Notes: generated by a model not told the origin, from the letters alone. A stretch of 63,759 nt of DNA from Propionibacteriales bacterium (GCA_026392455.1 JAPLCB010000001.1:1-63759); one strand, 5' to 3'; numbered from the stretch's first letter, positions 19,078 through 28,678 are shown. Made by a program: numbers and translations.

Positions 19078-20319
19078 TCAGGGACGGCCGAAGTAGTTGG
19101 GCGGGACCCAGTAGTACATCGAGTCGATCGACACCGGTCGACCGGTCCGCGGCGCGTGGATGATCTGCCCGTTGCCGAGGTACATCGCCACGTGGTGGAT
19201 CGTGTCCGGGGTATCACCCCAGAAGACCAGGTCACCGGGGCGCAGGTCGTTGACGCCGATGTGGCGGGTCTGGGCGTACTGGGCTGCGGAGTAGTGCGGC
19301 AGCCCGACGCCGCCGGCGTTCCAGGCCATCATCGTCAGACCCGAGCAGTCCCAGGCGTTGGGCCCAGCAGCAGCCCAGAGGTACGGCTCGCCGAGCTGCG
19401 CCTTTGCGAACCGGATCGCTCGGGCAGCCGCGGCCGTCGATGCCGGCGGCAGGTCGGAACCCCCGCTCGGTGGCGCTGTGGCGCCCCCGCCTGCGGAGTC
19501 GTTCGCAGCCGCGGCAGCCGCAGCAGCCGCCGCAGCTGCAGCCTTGTCCGCCGCCGCCTGGGCCGCCTTCTGCTGGGCGATCTGCTCGAGGCCGTTCTGC
19601 CGACGGGTGGCCAGCGTGATCGAGATCTTCTCGGCCCGGGCCAGCTCGGCGAGCAGCTGACGGCGCTCGGCCGCGATCGAGGCCGCCGCCGCCTGGGCGG
19701 CGTTGGCGGTCGCAGCTGCCTGGTCCCGGGTCAGCGCCGCCTTGGCGGTCAGGGCCTGCTGGTCGCGCTTGGCGGCCTCGGCCTCGGCGCGCTTGTTCTT
19801 GGCCAGGATGTCGGCCGCGGCGAACTCGTCGTACCGCTCCTGCAGGGTGGCCCCGACACTCTGGGTGACCGCGATCCGATCGGCCACCTCCTGGGGTCCA
19901 CCGCTACCGAGGTACGCCGTGAACGAGGTCAGCTCGGTCCCGCTCTGGAAGCTCTGCACCGCCAGGTCGGCGATCCCCTCCCGCTGGTTCTCGACGTCCT
20001 GGCTCGCGGCGCGGGCGTCGGCCGCGGCCTTGCTGGCCCGGGCCGTGGCCTGCTGGAGCTGCCACCGGGCACCGTTGTACTGCTCGGCGGCCATCTCGGC
20101 CTTGGTCGCGGCGGCCTGGAGCCGGTTCTGGGCGACGACGAGCTCGGCCCGGATCGCGGCCACGTCACCGGCTCGTCGGGTGACGGCGTCCCGCGCGGCC
20201 TCGACCTGCGAGCGGGTCGGGATCGTGGGCTTCTTGTCGGCGTCGGCCACCGGGCCGAGCGTGATCACGGTGACCGCGGCAACGACCCCGGCGAGCGTCG
20301 TACGGGTTCGGGTGCGCAC
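19078..20319 (-). CDS. Secreted NlpC/P60 peptidoglycan endopeptidase with coiled-coil N-domain
   Basis: 413 aa. GTG start 20319 chosen: AGCGAGG ribosome site upstream and a signal peptide (VRTRTRTTLAGVVAAVTVITLG...ADA). Residues ~35-260 are a long Ala/Gln/Glu-rich coiled coil as in RipA/SagA-type proteins, then a poly-Ala linker (~265-285), then NlpC/P60 from ~300: catalytic Cys in NAWDCSGLTMMAW, His in TIHHVAMYLGNGQIIHA. Cuts D-Glu-DAP bonds in cell-wall separation. The in-frame ATG at 20400 would spoil the signal peptide. Confidence 0.9.
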   Translation of the reverse strand: MRTRTRTTLAGVVAAVTVITLGPVADADKKPTIPTRSQVEAARDAVTRRAGDVAAIRAELVVAQNRLQAAATKAEMAAEQYNGARWQLQQATARASKAAADARAASQDVENQREGIADLAVQSFQSGTELTSFTAYLGSGGPQEVADRIAVTQSVGATLQERYDEFAAADILAKNKRAEAEAAKRDQQALTAKAALTRDQAAATANAAQAAAASIAAERRQLLAELARAEKISITLATRRQNGLEQIAQQKAAQAAADKAAAAAAAAAAAAANDSAGGGATAPPSGGSDLPPASTAAAARAIRFAKAQLGEPYLWAAAGPNAWDCSGLTMMAWNAGGVGLPHYSAAQYAQTRHIGVNDLRPGDLVFWGDTPDTIHHVAMYLGNGQIIHAPRTGRPVSIDSMYYWVPPNYFGRP

Positions 20320-20336
20320 GGCCGGACCTCGCTCTG

Positions 20337-20366
20337 CTGGGGGGAAGAAGCAGCCGGGTGCATCCG
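20337..20366 (-). promoter_or_regulatory. Strong hairpin in the 5' leader of the NlpC/P60 gene
   Basis: Minus strand: GCAGCCGG-ATGCAC-CCGGCTGC, an 8-bp perfect stem, followed by TTCTTCCCC, ending about 25 bp before the start codon region. Shape resembles a leader terminator or attenuator. NlpC/P60 genes of actinobacteria are often under a c-di-AMP (ydaO) riboswitch, but the conserved ydaO core was not found here. Confidence 0.4.
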
Positions 20367-20466
20367 GCTGCGGTCTCCGACGGTAAACCCCATCAGTCAC
20401 AAAGGAAACATCTATCCCAGAAAAATCTCATGGGCACGGCGTGTCGGCTTGCGAATTACAACAATG

Positions 20467-21639
20467 TCATTTCGCCGACGGGTTCAGGTCGGCGGTCGTC
20501 GGCTCCACGATCGGTACCTCGGCCGTGTCCGTGGTCGGGTGCGAGCTGCGTCCCTGCCGGTCGAACTTCTGGCCCGTGGCCAAGCCCGCCAGGTAGACCG
20601 AGATCACCGCGATCGCCAGCCCGGCGATGTCGTCGGCGATGTAGTGCCAGCCGAAGTACGTCGTCGCCGTCACGGTCAGGGCCGAGAACGTCCAGAGGCC
20701 GCGGCGCAGCCACCGGGTCTTGATCGTGTAGTGCCCGACCAGGGCGACGCACACCGTGATCGCCACGTGCAGCGAGGCGAACCCGGCGACCGACTGCACA
20801 CCGTCGGTGAACGGGTCGAAGAGCTTGAGCTGCCGGCCCTCGTACAGGGCGTCCTGGAGGTCCTTGACGGCCGTGTGCGGGAGGTCGGTGTACAGCGAGG
20901 GGTAGTAGAAGTTCGGGCCGAGGGTCGGCAGCGCGTAGTAGCTCAGCGTTCCCAGCGCCCAGCAGAGGCACTGCGCGGTGACGAACCAGTAGCCGAAGCT
21001 GACGTTGCGCGACCAGACCGACCAGATCACGATCGAGACCGGGACCATCGGCAGGAAGAAGACGTAGACGTACGAGAGCAGGTGCGCGGAGATCCCGGTC
21101 CCCAGGGCACTGTGCAGCACCGTGGAGAGGTCGTGACCGAAGAGCAGCCACTCGTCCATCCGGTGCAGCGCGCGGTCGTACTTCCGCGGGTTGCCGTCGC
21201 TGGACATGATGAAGGGCAGGAAGTTCTTCAGGTTCCGGTAGCTGACGTAGGTGACGTAGAAGCCGATCAGACCGATCACGACCAGCTTGAGCCGTTCGCG
21301 GGTCCAGTGCTCGCGCACGATCGTCCGGGCCTCGTCGAGGAAGCCGGTGGTGCGGAACCTGGTCCGGTAGAACGAGCGCGGCACCACGTCGGCCAGGAAC
21401 GCCAGTCCGACCAGCAGCGGGAGCCTGATCCAGGCCGGACCCAGGAAGCCGTCCGGGTCCCGGAGCGGGTAGCCGAGGTCGCGGCTGCAGATGATCGCGA
21501 GTGCCCCCATCACCGCCGCGACCGTCAGCAGCATCGCGTAGGCGTGCCGCTGGAGGACAGGCGGCTTCTCCTCCGACACCCGGGGAGCTGCCCCGGACTC
21601 GTCAGCAGGCTCGGAGGCCGGAGAGGGGGTCACGATCAC
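20467..21639 (-). CDS. PAP2-superfamily membrane protein (inositol phosphotransferase-like)
   Basis: 390 aa, about seven membrane helices starting near residue 32 after a soluble Pro/Glu-rich N-tail. C-terminal PAP2 features: SLHVAITVCVALVGHY (His of the second phosphatase motif) and FGWHYIADDIAGLAIA (third motif His-Asp). Arrangement resembles the Aur1/Ipt1-like family acting on lipid phosphates or inositol-phosphate head groups at the membrane. GTG 21639 taken as start (second GTG at 21633 also possible); the longer upstream frame lies in thiQ. Confidence 0.8.
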   Translation of the reverse strand: MIVTPSPASEPADESGAAPRVSEEKPPVLQRHAYAMLLTVAAVMGALAIICSRDLGYPLRDPDGFLGPAWIRLPLLVGLAFLADVVPRSFYRTRFRTTGFLDEARTIVREHWTRERLKLVVIGLIGFYVTYVSYRNLKNFLPFIMSSDGNPRKYDRALHRMDEWLLFGHDLSTVLHSALGTGISAHLLSYVYVFFLPMVPVSIVIWSVWSRNVSFGYWFVTAQCLCWALGTLSYYALPTLGPNFYYPSLYTDLPHTAVKDLQDALYEGRQLKLFDPFTDGVQSVAGFASLHVAITVCVALVGHYTIKTRWLRRGLWTFSALTVTATTYFGWHYIADDIAGLAIAVISVYLAGLATGQKFDRQGRSSHPTTDTAEVPIVEPTTADLNPSAK

Positions 21640-21658
21640 GGAGTCTATTCGGGAACCG

Positions 21659-22699
21659 TCAGTTCTTGCTTTCCAGCGCTGCCAACCGGTCCGCGCGGAC
21701 CCCCAGCCGGACGTGCTGGCCGACCGCCACGACCTGCCCGAGGTCGGCGACCCCGCTGACCCGCCCCAGGCCGTCGACGTCGAGCTCGAGCCGGACCAGG
21801 TCCGGGGTGGCCCGCGCGGCCCTGACCACGCCGGCCAACGGGCCCGACCCGTCCAGGACCAGGGCTGAGCGACGCAGTGCCACCGCGTCCCAGTCGGCCT
21901 CCCCGGTGTCCCCGCCGACCAGACGGCCCAGCAGTGCAGCGCCCTCACCGGCTACGACGGTGTCGTAGCCGAGCAGCTCGGCCGCCGACGCGTCGACCGG
22001 CGCAGCCCAGACCTCAGCGAGTCCCCCGACCTGGACCAGCTCGCCCGCACGCATCACCGCGATCCGGTCGGCGACGGCGAACGCCTCCTCGTGGTCGTGC
22101 GTCACCACCAGGCTGGTGGTCCCGGCCCGCCTCAGGATGTCCGCCACCTCGGCGGCCAGCCGTTCCCGCATCCCGCGGTCCAACGCGCTGAACGGCTCGT
22201 CGAGGAGCAGCAGCCGGGGTTCGACCGCCAGTGCCCGGGCCAGGGCGACCCGCTGCCGCTCACCGCCGGACAACGTCGCCGGCATCCGGGCGGCGTACCC
22301 GTCCAGCCCCACCAGGTCGAGCAGCTCGCCCACCCGGGCTCGCACCTCGGCCCGACGGCGACGGCGGAGCCGGAGCGGGTACCCGATGTTCGCGGCCACG
22401 TCGGCGTGCGGGAAGAGCTGACCGTCCTGGAACATCAGGGCGAACCCGCGCCGGTGGACCGGGGTGCCCGCCAGGTCGGCGCCGCCGTACGCGATCACCC
22501 CCCGGTCGGACCGCTCCAGCCCGGCGATCGCCCGCAGCAGGGTCGACTTCCCGCACCCCGACGGACCGAGGACCGCCGTGACCGACCCGGGCGGGAGATC
22601 CAGGTCGACGGCATCGACCGCGACCACCGTGCCGCGACGACCGTCGTCGAACCGGACCGTGAGATCACGGACCGTCAGCGTGCCTGCGCTCCCGCTCAT
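21659..22699 (-). CDS. thiQ: Thiamine ABC transporter ATP-binding protein
   Basis: 346 aa. Walker A GPSGCGKST, Q-loop MFQDGQLFPH, signature LSGGERQRVALARAL, Walker B LLLLDEPFSALD, switch VTHDHEEA; a TOBE-like C-terminal part from ~240. Classified as ThiQ from context: it follows thiP by 1 bp in the riboswitch-controlled operon with thiB. By ATPase sequence alone it could equally be an iron or polyamine importer subunit. Confidence 0.88.
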   Translation of the reverse strand: MSGSAGTLTVRDLTVRFDDGRRGTVVAVDAVDLDLPPGSVTAVLGPSGCGKSTLLRAIAGLERSDRGVIAYGGADLAGTPVHRRGFALMFQDGQLFPHADVAANIGYPLRLRRRRRAEVRARVGELLDLVGLDGYAARMPATLSGGERQRVALARALAVEPRLLLLDEPFSALDRGMRERLAAEVADILRRAGTTSLVVTHDHEEAFAVADRIAVMRAGELVQVGGLAEVWAAPVDASAAELLGYDTVVAGEGAALLGRLVGGDTGEADWDAVALRRSALVLDGSGPLAGVVRAARATPDLVRLELDVDGLGRVSGVADLGQVVAVGQHVRLGVRADRLAALESKN

Positions 22700-22700
22700 C

Positions 22701-24353
22701 TCAGAAGGCTCCCATCGAACCGACCCGGAACCGGTCCACGGCCAGCATCACCGCACCGGTGGCCGCGGCGAGCAGGACCGACGCCGCCAGCGCCATCCCG
22801 AAATTCTCCGAGCCCGGGTGACTGATCAGGCGGAAGATCACCACCGGCAGGGTCGGGTCGTCGTCGCGGGCCAGGAAGCTGGTGGCGCCGAACTCCCCCA
22901 GCGAGACCGCGAACGCGAATCCGACCGCGGCGACCACCGCCCGCCAGGCGTGCGGCAGGTCGACCGACAGCGCGACCCGGAACGGGCCGGCCCCCAGCGA
23001 GGAGGCGGCCTCGCGCTGCCGGGGATCGATCGAGGAGAGCACCGGCGCCAGGGTCCGCACCACCAGCGGCAGCGCCACCATCGCCTGGGCCAGCGGCAGC
23101 AGCAGCGCGGAGGTGCGCAGGTCCAGCGGCGGTCGGTTCAGGGTGATCAGGAACCCGAAGCCCAGCGTCACCGCCGAGACTCCCAACGGCAGCATGAACG
23201 CCCCGTCGAAAGCGCCGAGCATCCGGCGCCCGGACCTCGAGCGCGGCCGCCGCGACACCAGGTACGCCACGACCGCGCCGAGGACCAGCGCGATCGCAGC
23301 AGCCTGCACCGCGACCTCGAACGACGTCGCCAGCGCCCTGGTCGCCGTGACCAGCAGGGCGTTGCCGGCGCCCTCGGTCTGCAGGGCGCGGTAGTTGTCC
23401 AGGCTCCAGCCGGCGTCGGTACGCAGCGAACCCAGCACCAGCGACACCAGCGGGGTCATCAGGAAGCCGACCACCAGCGCCGTCCAGACCAGCACCAGGA
23501 CGTCGCGCCGGCCCGGGCGGCGGCCGACCGGAGCGGTCCGGCTCAGCGCGGCGCCGCGGGTACGGGCCCGGGCGGAGACCAGCAGCAGGCCGGTGACCAG
23601 GGCGATCTGCAGCACCGAGAGCGCCGCGGCCGCCTGCAGGTCGAGCTCCTGGGTGGTGAGCTGGTAGATCTCGGTCTCGACGTTGGCGTAGCGCAGGCCG
23701 CCCAGGGTGAGCACGATCCCGAACGACGTCGAGCAGAACAGGAAGACCACGCTGGCCGCCGAGGCGACGGCCGGCAGCAGGGCAGGAGCGGTGACGGTGC
23801 GGAACACCTGCCACGGCGAGGCGCCCAGCGCAGCCGCTGCCTCCTCGGTACGACGGTCCAGCCCCTCCCAGAACGAGCCGACCGTCCGCACCACGACGCT
23901 GACGTTGAAGAAGACCAGCGCCGCGATGATCGCGGTCGGCGTACCGTCCAGGCCCAGACCACCCAGGGGCCCGGACCGGGCGATCAGCTGCCGGAAGGCC
24001 ACCCCGGCGACCACCGTCGGCATCACGAACGGGACCACGATCAACGTCCGCAGCAGGGCCTGGCCCGGAAAGCGGAGCCGGTGCAGCGCGTACGCGACCG
24101 GAACCCCCAGGAGCACCGAGAAGAGGGTCGCCAGCCCCGCCGACCACAGCGTGAACCAGAGCACCCGGTGGATCCGCTCGCGACCGAGGACCTCGGCAAC
24201 GCCGCCCGGGTCGAACGAACCGTCCGGCCAGAAGCCACGGGCGACCATCCCCGACACCGGGTACAGGAAGAAGGTCCCGAGCACGGCGAGGGGCACCACG
24301 GCCAGCGCCGCGGTCCCCCACGCGGCCCCCCTCCACCTGCCCGGGCGCAGCAT
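22701..24353 (-). CDS. thiP: Thiamine ABC transporter permease, fused two-domain type
   Basis: 550 aa with two BPD_transp_1 halves (about 50-260 and 320-540), each with an EAA-like loop (EEAAAALGASPWQVFRTVTAP near 185; REAASSLGAGPFRVALSVDLP near 465), as in ThiP and FbpB. ATG 24353 overlaps the thiB stop (TGATG); the Met at 24389 lies inside thiB. Forms the whole membrane channel on its own. Confidence 0.9.
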   Translation of the reverse strand: MLRPGRWRGAAWGTAALAVVPLAVLGTFFLYPVSGMVARGFWPDGSFDPGGVAEVLGRERIHRVLWFTLWSAGLATLFSVLLGVPVAYALHRLRFPGQALLRTLIVVPFVMPTVVAGVAFRQLIARSGPLGGLGLDGTPTAIIAALVFFNVSVVVRTVGSFWEGLDRRTEEAAAALGASPWQVFRTVTAPALLPAVASAASVVFLFCSTSFGIVLTLGGLRYANVETEIYQLTTQELDLQAAAALSVLQIALVTGLLLVSARARTRGAALSRTAPVGRRPGRRDVLVLVWTALVVGFLMTPLVSLVLGSLRTDAGWSLDNYRALQTEGAGNALLVTATRALATSFEVAVQAAAIALVLGAVVAYLVSRRPRSRSGRRMLGAFDGAFMLPLGVSAVTLGFGFLITLNRPPLDLRTSALLLPLAQAMVALPLVVRTLAPVLSSIDPRQREAASSLGAGPFRVALSVDLPHAWRAVVAAVGFAFAVSLGEFGATSFLARDDDPTLPVVIFRLISHPGSENFGMALAASVLLAAATGAVMLAVDRFRVGSMGAF

Positions 24354-25423
24354 CAGCGCGTCGTCAGATCGCGCCAATCGCTGAGCCACGACTCGCGGTT
24401 CTTCGTGATCTCAGCAGCAGCCACCGCGACCGGAGCCGGCGAGACCGGCGCGAACTTCGCCCAGTCGGCCGGCAGGGCCACCGCAGTGTCGACGGGGTAC
24501 ACGTACATGTTCTCCGGCAGCGCGGCCTGGAAGTCGTTGCCGATCATGAAGTCGATGAACTTCTGCATCCCGGCCGGGTTCTTCGCACCTCTCAGCACGC
24601 CGGCGTACTCCACCTGGCGGAAGCAGGTGTCCAGCAACGCGCTGGTGGTCGGGGTGGTCTTGCCCTCGGGGATCGTGAACGGGGGCGAGGAGGAGTACGA
24701 CAGCACGATCGGCCGGTCACCGGTGCCGCCGCCGGCGGTGAAGTCGACCTGGTACGCGTCGCTCCATCCGGCGTCGATCTTGACGTCGTTGGCCAGCAGG
24801 CTCTCCCAGTAGGCCTTCCACCCGTCGCCGTAGGTGCCGATGGTCGCCAGCAGGAAGGCCAGGCCGGGCGAGGAGGTGTTGGCGCCCGGGGTGACGAACA
24901 GGCCCTTGTACGCCGGAGCGACCAGGTCCTCGAAGTTCTTCGGCGGGGTGATGCCCTTCGTGGCGAACCAGGTGTTGTCGACGTTGACGCAGACGTCCCC
25001 GTAGTCGATCGGGGTGAGGAACGAGTCGGACTGGTCGGGCACCTGGTACTGGGCCAGCGACGCCGGTGCCGACGGCGGGGAGTACGCAGCGAGCACCCCT
25101 TCGTCGATCGCCCGGGTGGCGAAGGTGTTGTCGATCCCGAAGACACCGTCGGCGATCGGCGCGTCCTTGGTCAGCACGAGCTTGTTGGTCAGGGTGCCGC
25201 CGTCGCCGTTCGTGGCGATCTTGACGGTGATACCGGTCTGCTCGGTGAACTTCGCGATCACCTCGTCGGCCATCGCCCACGAGTCGTGGGTGGCGACCGT
25301 GATCGTCGAGCCCCGCAGGTCCTCGACCTTGACGGTCGCCTCCTCGGTGCTCCCGCAACCACTGAGCGCGAGCCCGGCGACCAGCAGCAGCCCGACACCG
25401 ACATTCGTAAAACGGGTACGCAT
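24353..25423 (-). CDS. thiB: Thiamine ABC transporter substrate-binding lipoprotein
   Basis: 356 aa. Signal peptide with lipobox LALSGC (Cys ~23). ThiB hallmarks: ITVATHDSWAMADEV, ADGVFGIDNTFATRAIDEG, TPIDYGDVCVNVD and SYSSSPPFTIPEGK. Preceded by GAAGGAGAGTC and a TPP riboswitch, which independently supports thiamine as ligand. First gene of thiB-thiP-thiQ. Confidence 0.93.
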   Translation of the reverse strand: MRTRFTNVGVGLLLVAGLALSGCGSTEEATVKVEDLRGSTITVATHDSWAMADEVIAKFTEQTGITVKIATNGDGGTLTNKLVLTKDAPIADGVFGIDNTFATRAIDEGVLAAYSPPSAPASLAQYQVPDQSDSFLTPIDYGDVCVNVDNTWFATKGITPPKNFEDLVAPAYKGLFVTPGANTSSPGLAFLLATIGTYGDGWKAYWESLLANDVKIDAGWSDAYQVDFTAGGGTGDRPIVLSYSSSPPFTIPEGKTTPTTSALLDTCFRQVEYAGVLRGAKNPAGMQKFIDFMIGNDFQAALPENMYVYPVDTAVALPADWAKFAPVSPAPVAVAAAEITKNRESWLSDWRDLTTR

Positions 25424-25435
25424 GACTCTCCTTCG

Positions 25436-25528
25436 ACTTCCTTCGCCGGTACTAACCGGTGCAGGTTCAAGGGTCTGCGGCGGATCCGCACTCTCAGCGC
25501 CTAGACAAAGCAGGGCGCTCCCCTGTCG
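25436..25528 (-). promoter_or_regulatory. TPP riboswitch upstream of thiB
   Basis: On the minus strand: AGGGGAGCGCC, then GGCGCTGAGAGTGCGG (CTGAGA at 25497-25492), then GACCCTTGAACCTG (25475-25462) and CCGGTTAGTACCGGCGAAGG. These are the thi-box conserved elements in the right order and spacing. The aptamer ends only ~12 bp before the start codon, so control is probably by hiding the ribosome site (GAAGGAGAG) when TPP is bound, rather than by a separate terminator. Confidence 0.95.
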
Positions 25529-25561
25529 TGAGGTGCCAGGTTAGCGCAGGCCGTTCACCTG

Positions 25562-26647
25562 TCAGGACACCGGGGGAAGCGTGTACGAGCGGGTGCCGTC
25601 GTCGGCGTCGGTCCGGGTCAGGTCGCCGGTGATCGCGAGCAGCTCCAGATGGGCCAGGGTCTCGAAGGCAGCCAGTACGCCGTCGAAGGGGCCCAGCTCG
25701 GAGCGCTTGCGCTCGTGCCGGGTCCAGGGCAGCACGTCGGCCACCTCCCACGCGGTCCGGGCCCCACCGGCGACGGCCTCGCGGCACTGCACCAGCCGGT
25801 CGTCGTGGTGGGCGACCAGGTCGTCGACCCGCGCGTGCGAGCTCGGCGCGACCGGCCCGTGCGCCGGCAGCAGCATCAGGTCGGGAAGCGCACGCACCTT
25901 GGCCAACGAGTCCAGGAAGTCCTTGAGCGGGTTCTCCACCCAGGCCGGCTCGAACCCGACCGACGGCGTGATCGTCGGCAGCACGTGGTCGCCGGCGAAG
26001 AGCAACCGCTGAGCGGTATCGGCGAAGACGTAGTGGCCCTGGGTGTGGCCCGGGGTCGCGACCGCATCGAGGGTCCGACCGCCGACGTCGATCACCAGGT
26101 CCCGGTCGAGCCAGACGTCCGGCATCCCGTAGTTGTGGGTCGGCTTGTCCTCGCGCGGCATCATCTGCCGCCAGCCCTCGGCCAGCTCGAGCGCGCCGGC
26201 CGCGACCAGCCGGGTCAGGTTCGGGTCGATCTGGAGGCGCTCGTCGTGCATCAGGTCCATCGAGGCCTTGTCGCCGATGCCGAGGCTCACCTCGGCCCCG
26301 GTCTCCTGCCCGACGACCCATGCCTGGGTGTAGTGGTCGCGGTGCATGTGGGTCACCAGGAACCGGCGGATGTCGGTGGTGGAGTAACCGATCTGCGAGA
26401 GCGAGGACTCGAACAGCGAGCGCGACTCGGGGATCGCCCAGCCGCCGTCGATCAGCACCAGACCGCTCTCGGTCTCCATCACGTAGACGTTGATCGCCCG
26501 CAGACCGTCCATCGGCAGCGGCAACGGGATCCGGTGCACCCCCGGCGCGACCTGCCAGGCGCCCGGCTCGGTCCACAGGGTTCCGGAGTCCGGGCTGATC
26601 TGACGGGAGGTCTGGCCTGCGTGAGCCGGCAGCTCGGAGTCGGTCAT
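25562..26647 (-). CDS. MBL-fold metallohydrolase
   Basis: 361 aa. Metal motif THMHRDHYTQ (HxHxDH, ~98-105), TPGHTQGHYVF (~190) and FAGDHVLPTI (Asp ligand), plus LPAHGPV late His. Glyoxalase II-like beta-lactamase fold with a C-terminal winged-helix part (HHDDRLVQCREAVAGGARTAWEVAD...), like LACTB2-type hydrolases. 25 bp after the DapB-like gene, so likely one operon. Substrate unknown; a thioester is plausible next to an SDR and a dehydrogenase-like protein. Confidence 0.85.
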   Translation of the reverse strand: MTDSELPAHAGQTSRQISPDSGTLWTEPGAWQVAPGVHRIPLPLPMDGLRAINVYVMETESGLVLIDGGWAIPESRSLFESSLSQIGYSTTDIRRFLVTHMHRDHYTQAWVVGQETGAEVSLGIGDKASMDLMHDERLQIDPNLTRLVAAGALELAEGWRQMMPREDKPTHNYGMPDVWLDRDLVIDVGGRTLDAVATPGHTQGHYVFADTAQRLLFAGDHVLPTITPSVGFEPAWVENPLKDFLDSLAKVRALPDLMLLPAHGPVAPSSHARVDDLVAHHDDRLVQCREAVAGGARTAWEVADVLPWTRHERKRSELGPFDGVLAAFETLAHLELLAITGDLTRTDADDGTRSYTLPPVS

Positions 26648-26672
26648 GGAGCCATCATCACAGTGCAGGCGG

Positions 26673-27755
26673 TCACCGGCTCACGAGCCCCCGGCCGGTG
26701 ATCAGGGTCAGGTCCTTGGCCACGACGACACCTCCGGGAGCGTCGCAGACCGCCTGGACGGCGTTGACCAGCCGCATCGCGGTGGTGATCATCCCGGACA
26801 CGTTGTGGTCGCCGTGCTCGCCGTGGTGGGTGAAGTCGACCTTCATCATCGGCTCGCCGAAGATCTCGACCCGGTATCCGCCGTCGCCCTCGGCCGGCTG
26901 CGGCCAGTCCGGTCCCTGGGCGGGGTTGGTCCGGGTGACGTGGTCGAGCTGGACCCGCGGGACGCCGTCCACCGTCCCGATGACGCCGAACTTGACCGCG
27001 CCCATCGAGCCGGCCGGGACGTCGCACGAGTCGATCTTCAGGTCCACCTCGGACGGGATCCGGTCGTGGTACTCGGTCAGCACCGGGTCGAGCTCGAGGT
27101 CGAGTCCCGCGGCGATCTGACGGACGACCGGCCCCCAGGCGGCGGTCAGCACCCCGGGCTGCCAGAGCATCGCCGGGTAGTCCATCGGGCGACCGAAACC
27201 GTAGAGGTCCTGCATCACCACCGGCTGGTAGTACGTCGAGTAGTCACAGATCTCGCTGACGACGACCTTGTCGATGCGCTGCGACAGGCTGGTCATCACC
27301 AGCGGCAGGACGTCGTTGGCGAAACCCGGGTCGATGCCGTTGACGTGCAGGCTGGCGCCGTTCGCCGCTCCCGCGGCGTTGATCCGGTCGACGTACGAGT
27401 CCAGGCCGGTGCCGTCCGGGAAGGTCAGCACGACCGGGCCCGAGGAGATCACGTTGATGCCGTGCTCGACGATCTCGACCAGGTCCTCCAGGGCGTCGAA
27501 GATCCGGTCGTCGGTCATCGCCGAGTGCAGGACGGCGTCCGGCTTCAGCGCGTAGAGGGCTTCCTTGTCGTTGGTGGCGATCACCCCGAGGTCGCGGTCG
27601 AGCCCGGCGAGCCGACCGGCGTCCTGGCCGACCTTCTCGGGGTTGGAGACCCAGAGGCCGACCAGCTCCAGGTCGGGGCGGGCGTCGATGCCGGCGATGG
27701 CGTGCCGACCGATGGTGCCGGTCGACCAGGCCACGACCCGCTTGACGGCAGTCAT
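26673..27755 (-). CDS. Dihydrodipicolinate reductase-like NAD(P)-binding protein
   Basis: 360 aa. Rossmann start [19 protein letters not shown] (GxxGxxG variant, ~5-23), [20 protein letters not shown], then a DapB-like fold as in 2,4-diaminopentanoate dehydrogenase-type proteins; true DapB is ~250 aa, so this is not lysine synthesis. Starts inside the SDR stop (4-bp overlap). Such genes appear in actinobacterial catabolic clusters; the substrate is not known. Confidence 0.75.
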   Translation of the reverse strand: MTAVKRVVAWSTGTIGRHAIAGIDARPDLELVGLWVSNPEKVGQDAGRLAGLDRDLGVIATNDKEALYALKPDAVLHSAMTDDRIFDALEDLVEIVEHGINVISSGPVVLTFPDGTGLDSYVDRINAAGAANGASLHVNGIDPGFANDVLPLVMTSLSQRIDKVVVSEICDYSTYYQPVVMQDLYGFGRPMDYPAMLWQPGVLTAAWGPVVRQIAAGLDLELDPVLTEYHDRIPSEVDLKIDSCDVPAGSMGAVKFGVIGTVDGVPRVQLDHVTRTNPAQGPDWPQPAEGDGGYRVEIFGEPMMKVDFTHHGEHGDHNVSGMITTAMRLVNAVQAVCDAPGGVVVAKDLTLITGRGLVSR

Positions 27756-28585
27756 CGTGCCGCCAGGTCGGGGAGCTTGAAGTCCAGGTTGGGGATGTCC
27801 AGTCCGCCGTCGACCTCGACCACCTTCCCGGTGAGGAAGGACCCGGCCCGACTGGCGAGGTAGACCACCGCGGCCGAGATGTCCTCCACCTGGCCGACGC
27901 GTTGCATCGTGGTCTTCTCGGCCAGCTCGGTCATCACCGCCTGGTCACTGGCGACGTAGTCCAGGGCGCTGGTCATGATCGAGCCGGTACCGATCGCGTT
28001 CACCCGGATCAGCGGCGCGAGGTCCTTGGAGACCAACCGGGTCCAGTGGGTCAGCGCTGCCTTGGCGGTGCCGTAGGCGACGTACCCCCGACCGGAGACC
28101 CGGCCGATCACCGAGGAGATGTTCACGATCGAGCCGCCCGGGTTCTCCCCGGTCAGCATCAGCGGGACCGCAGCCCGGGTGAGGGCGTGCGCCGTGGCGA
28201 CGTTGAACTTGAACGCGTCGACGAGGAAGTCCTCGTCGGTGTCCAGGAACGGCAGCGGCATGGTGCCGCCGACGTTGTTGACGATGATGTCGAGGCGCCC
28301 GAACTCGTCGAACGCCTTCTGGGCGAGCGCCGCGGTCTGGTCCAGGTCGCTCAGGTCGGCCTTGACCACCAGGGCGCGCCGGCCGGCGGCCTCGATCTGC
28401 GCAGCCACCTCGGCCAGCTGGGACGAGTGCCGGGCCGAGATGACGACGTCGGCTCCTGCCTGGGCCAGCGCGATCGCGGCAGCTGCGCCGATGCCTCGGC
28501 CCGCGCCGGTGACCACGGCGACCTGGCCGTCGACGGTGAAGCGATCCAGGATGGTGCCGGCTCTGGGTACGTGGCTGTCAGTCAT
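27752..28585 (-). CDS. Short-chain dehydrogenase/reductase
   Basis: 277 aa classical SDR. Cofactor motif [16 protein letters not shown] (TGxxxGxG, ~21-36), NNVGG, catalytic Ser in VNISSVIG and [11 protein letters not shown] (YxxxK, Tyr/Lys), C-terminal [11 protein letters not shown]. First gene of the SDR / DapB-like / MBL operon. An upstream gap to the convergent LPXTG gene holds a strong hairpin. Confidence 0.9.
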   Translation of the reverse strand: MTDSHVPRAGTILDRFTVDGQVAVVTGAGRGIGAAAAIALAQAGADVVISARHSSQLAEVAAQIEAAGRRALVVKADLSDLDQTAALAQKAFDEFGRLDIIVNNVGGTMPLPFLDTDEDFLVDAFKFNVATAHALTRAAVPLMLTGENPGGSIVNISSVIGRVSGRGYVAYGTAKAALTHWTRLVSKDLAPLIRVNAIGTGSIMTSALDYVASDQAVMTELAEKTTMQRVGQVEDISAAVVYLASRAGSFLTGKVVEVDGGLDIPNLDFKLPDLAAR

Positions 28586-28631
28586 GCCGGAACTGTAACG
28601 TGTTCTAGTTTCAGGCGGAAGGGCCGAAAAG

Positions 28632-28665
28632 CACGAGAGCCTGTCCCGAAGGACAGGCTCTCGTG
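28632..28665. terminator. Perfect 15-bp stem with CGAA loop, intrinsic terminator of the LPXTG gene
   Basis: CACGAGAGCCTGTCC, CGAA, GGACAGGCTCTCGTG: no mismatch. On the minus strand it lies 14 bp after the LPXTG gene stop and is followed by CTTTTCGG, a short T-rich tract. It also insulates the downstream SDR operon, whose start is ~46 bp further on. Confidence 0.85.
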
Positions 28666-28678
28666 AAGGTTCTTCTGG

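Noticed and set aside
20320-20466. c-di-AMP (ydaO) riboswitch before the NlpC/P60 gene
   Set aside because: Only a simple hairpin was seen; the conserved ydaO core elements could not be placed.
17038-21759. Plus-strand open frame of 1573 codons
   Set aside because: Antisense to acyl-CoA oxidase, NlpC/P60 and PAP2 genes; Arg/Gly/Asp/Val-rich composition and no domain. High GC makes stop codons rare in this frame.
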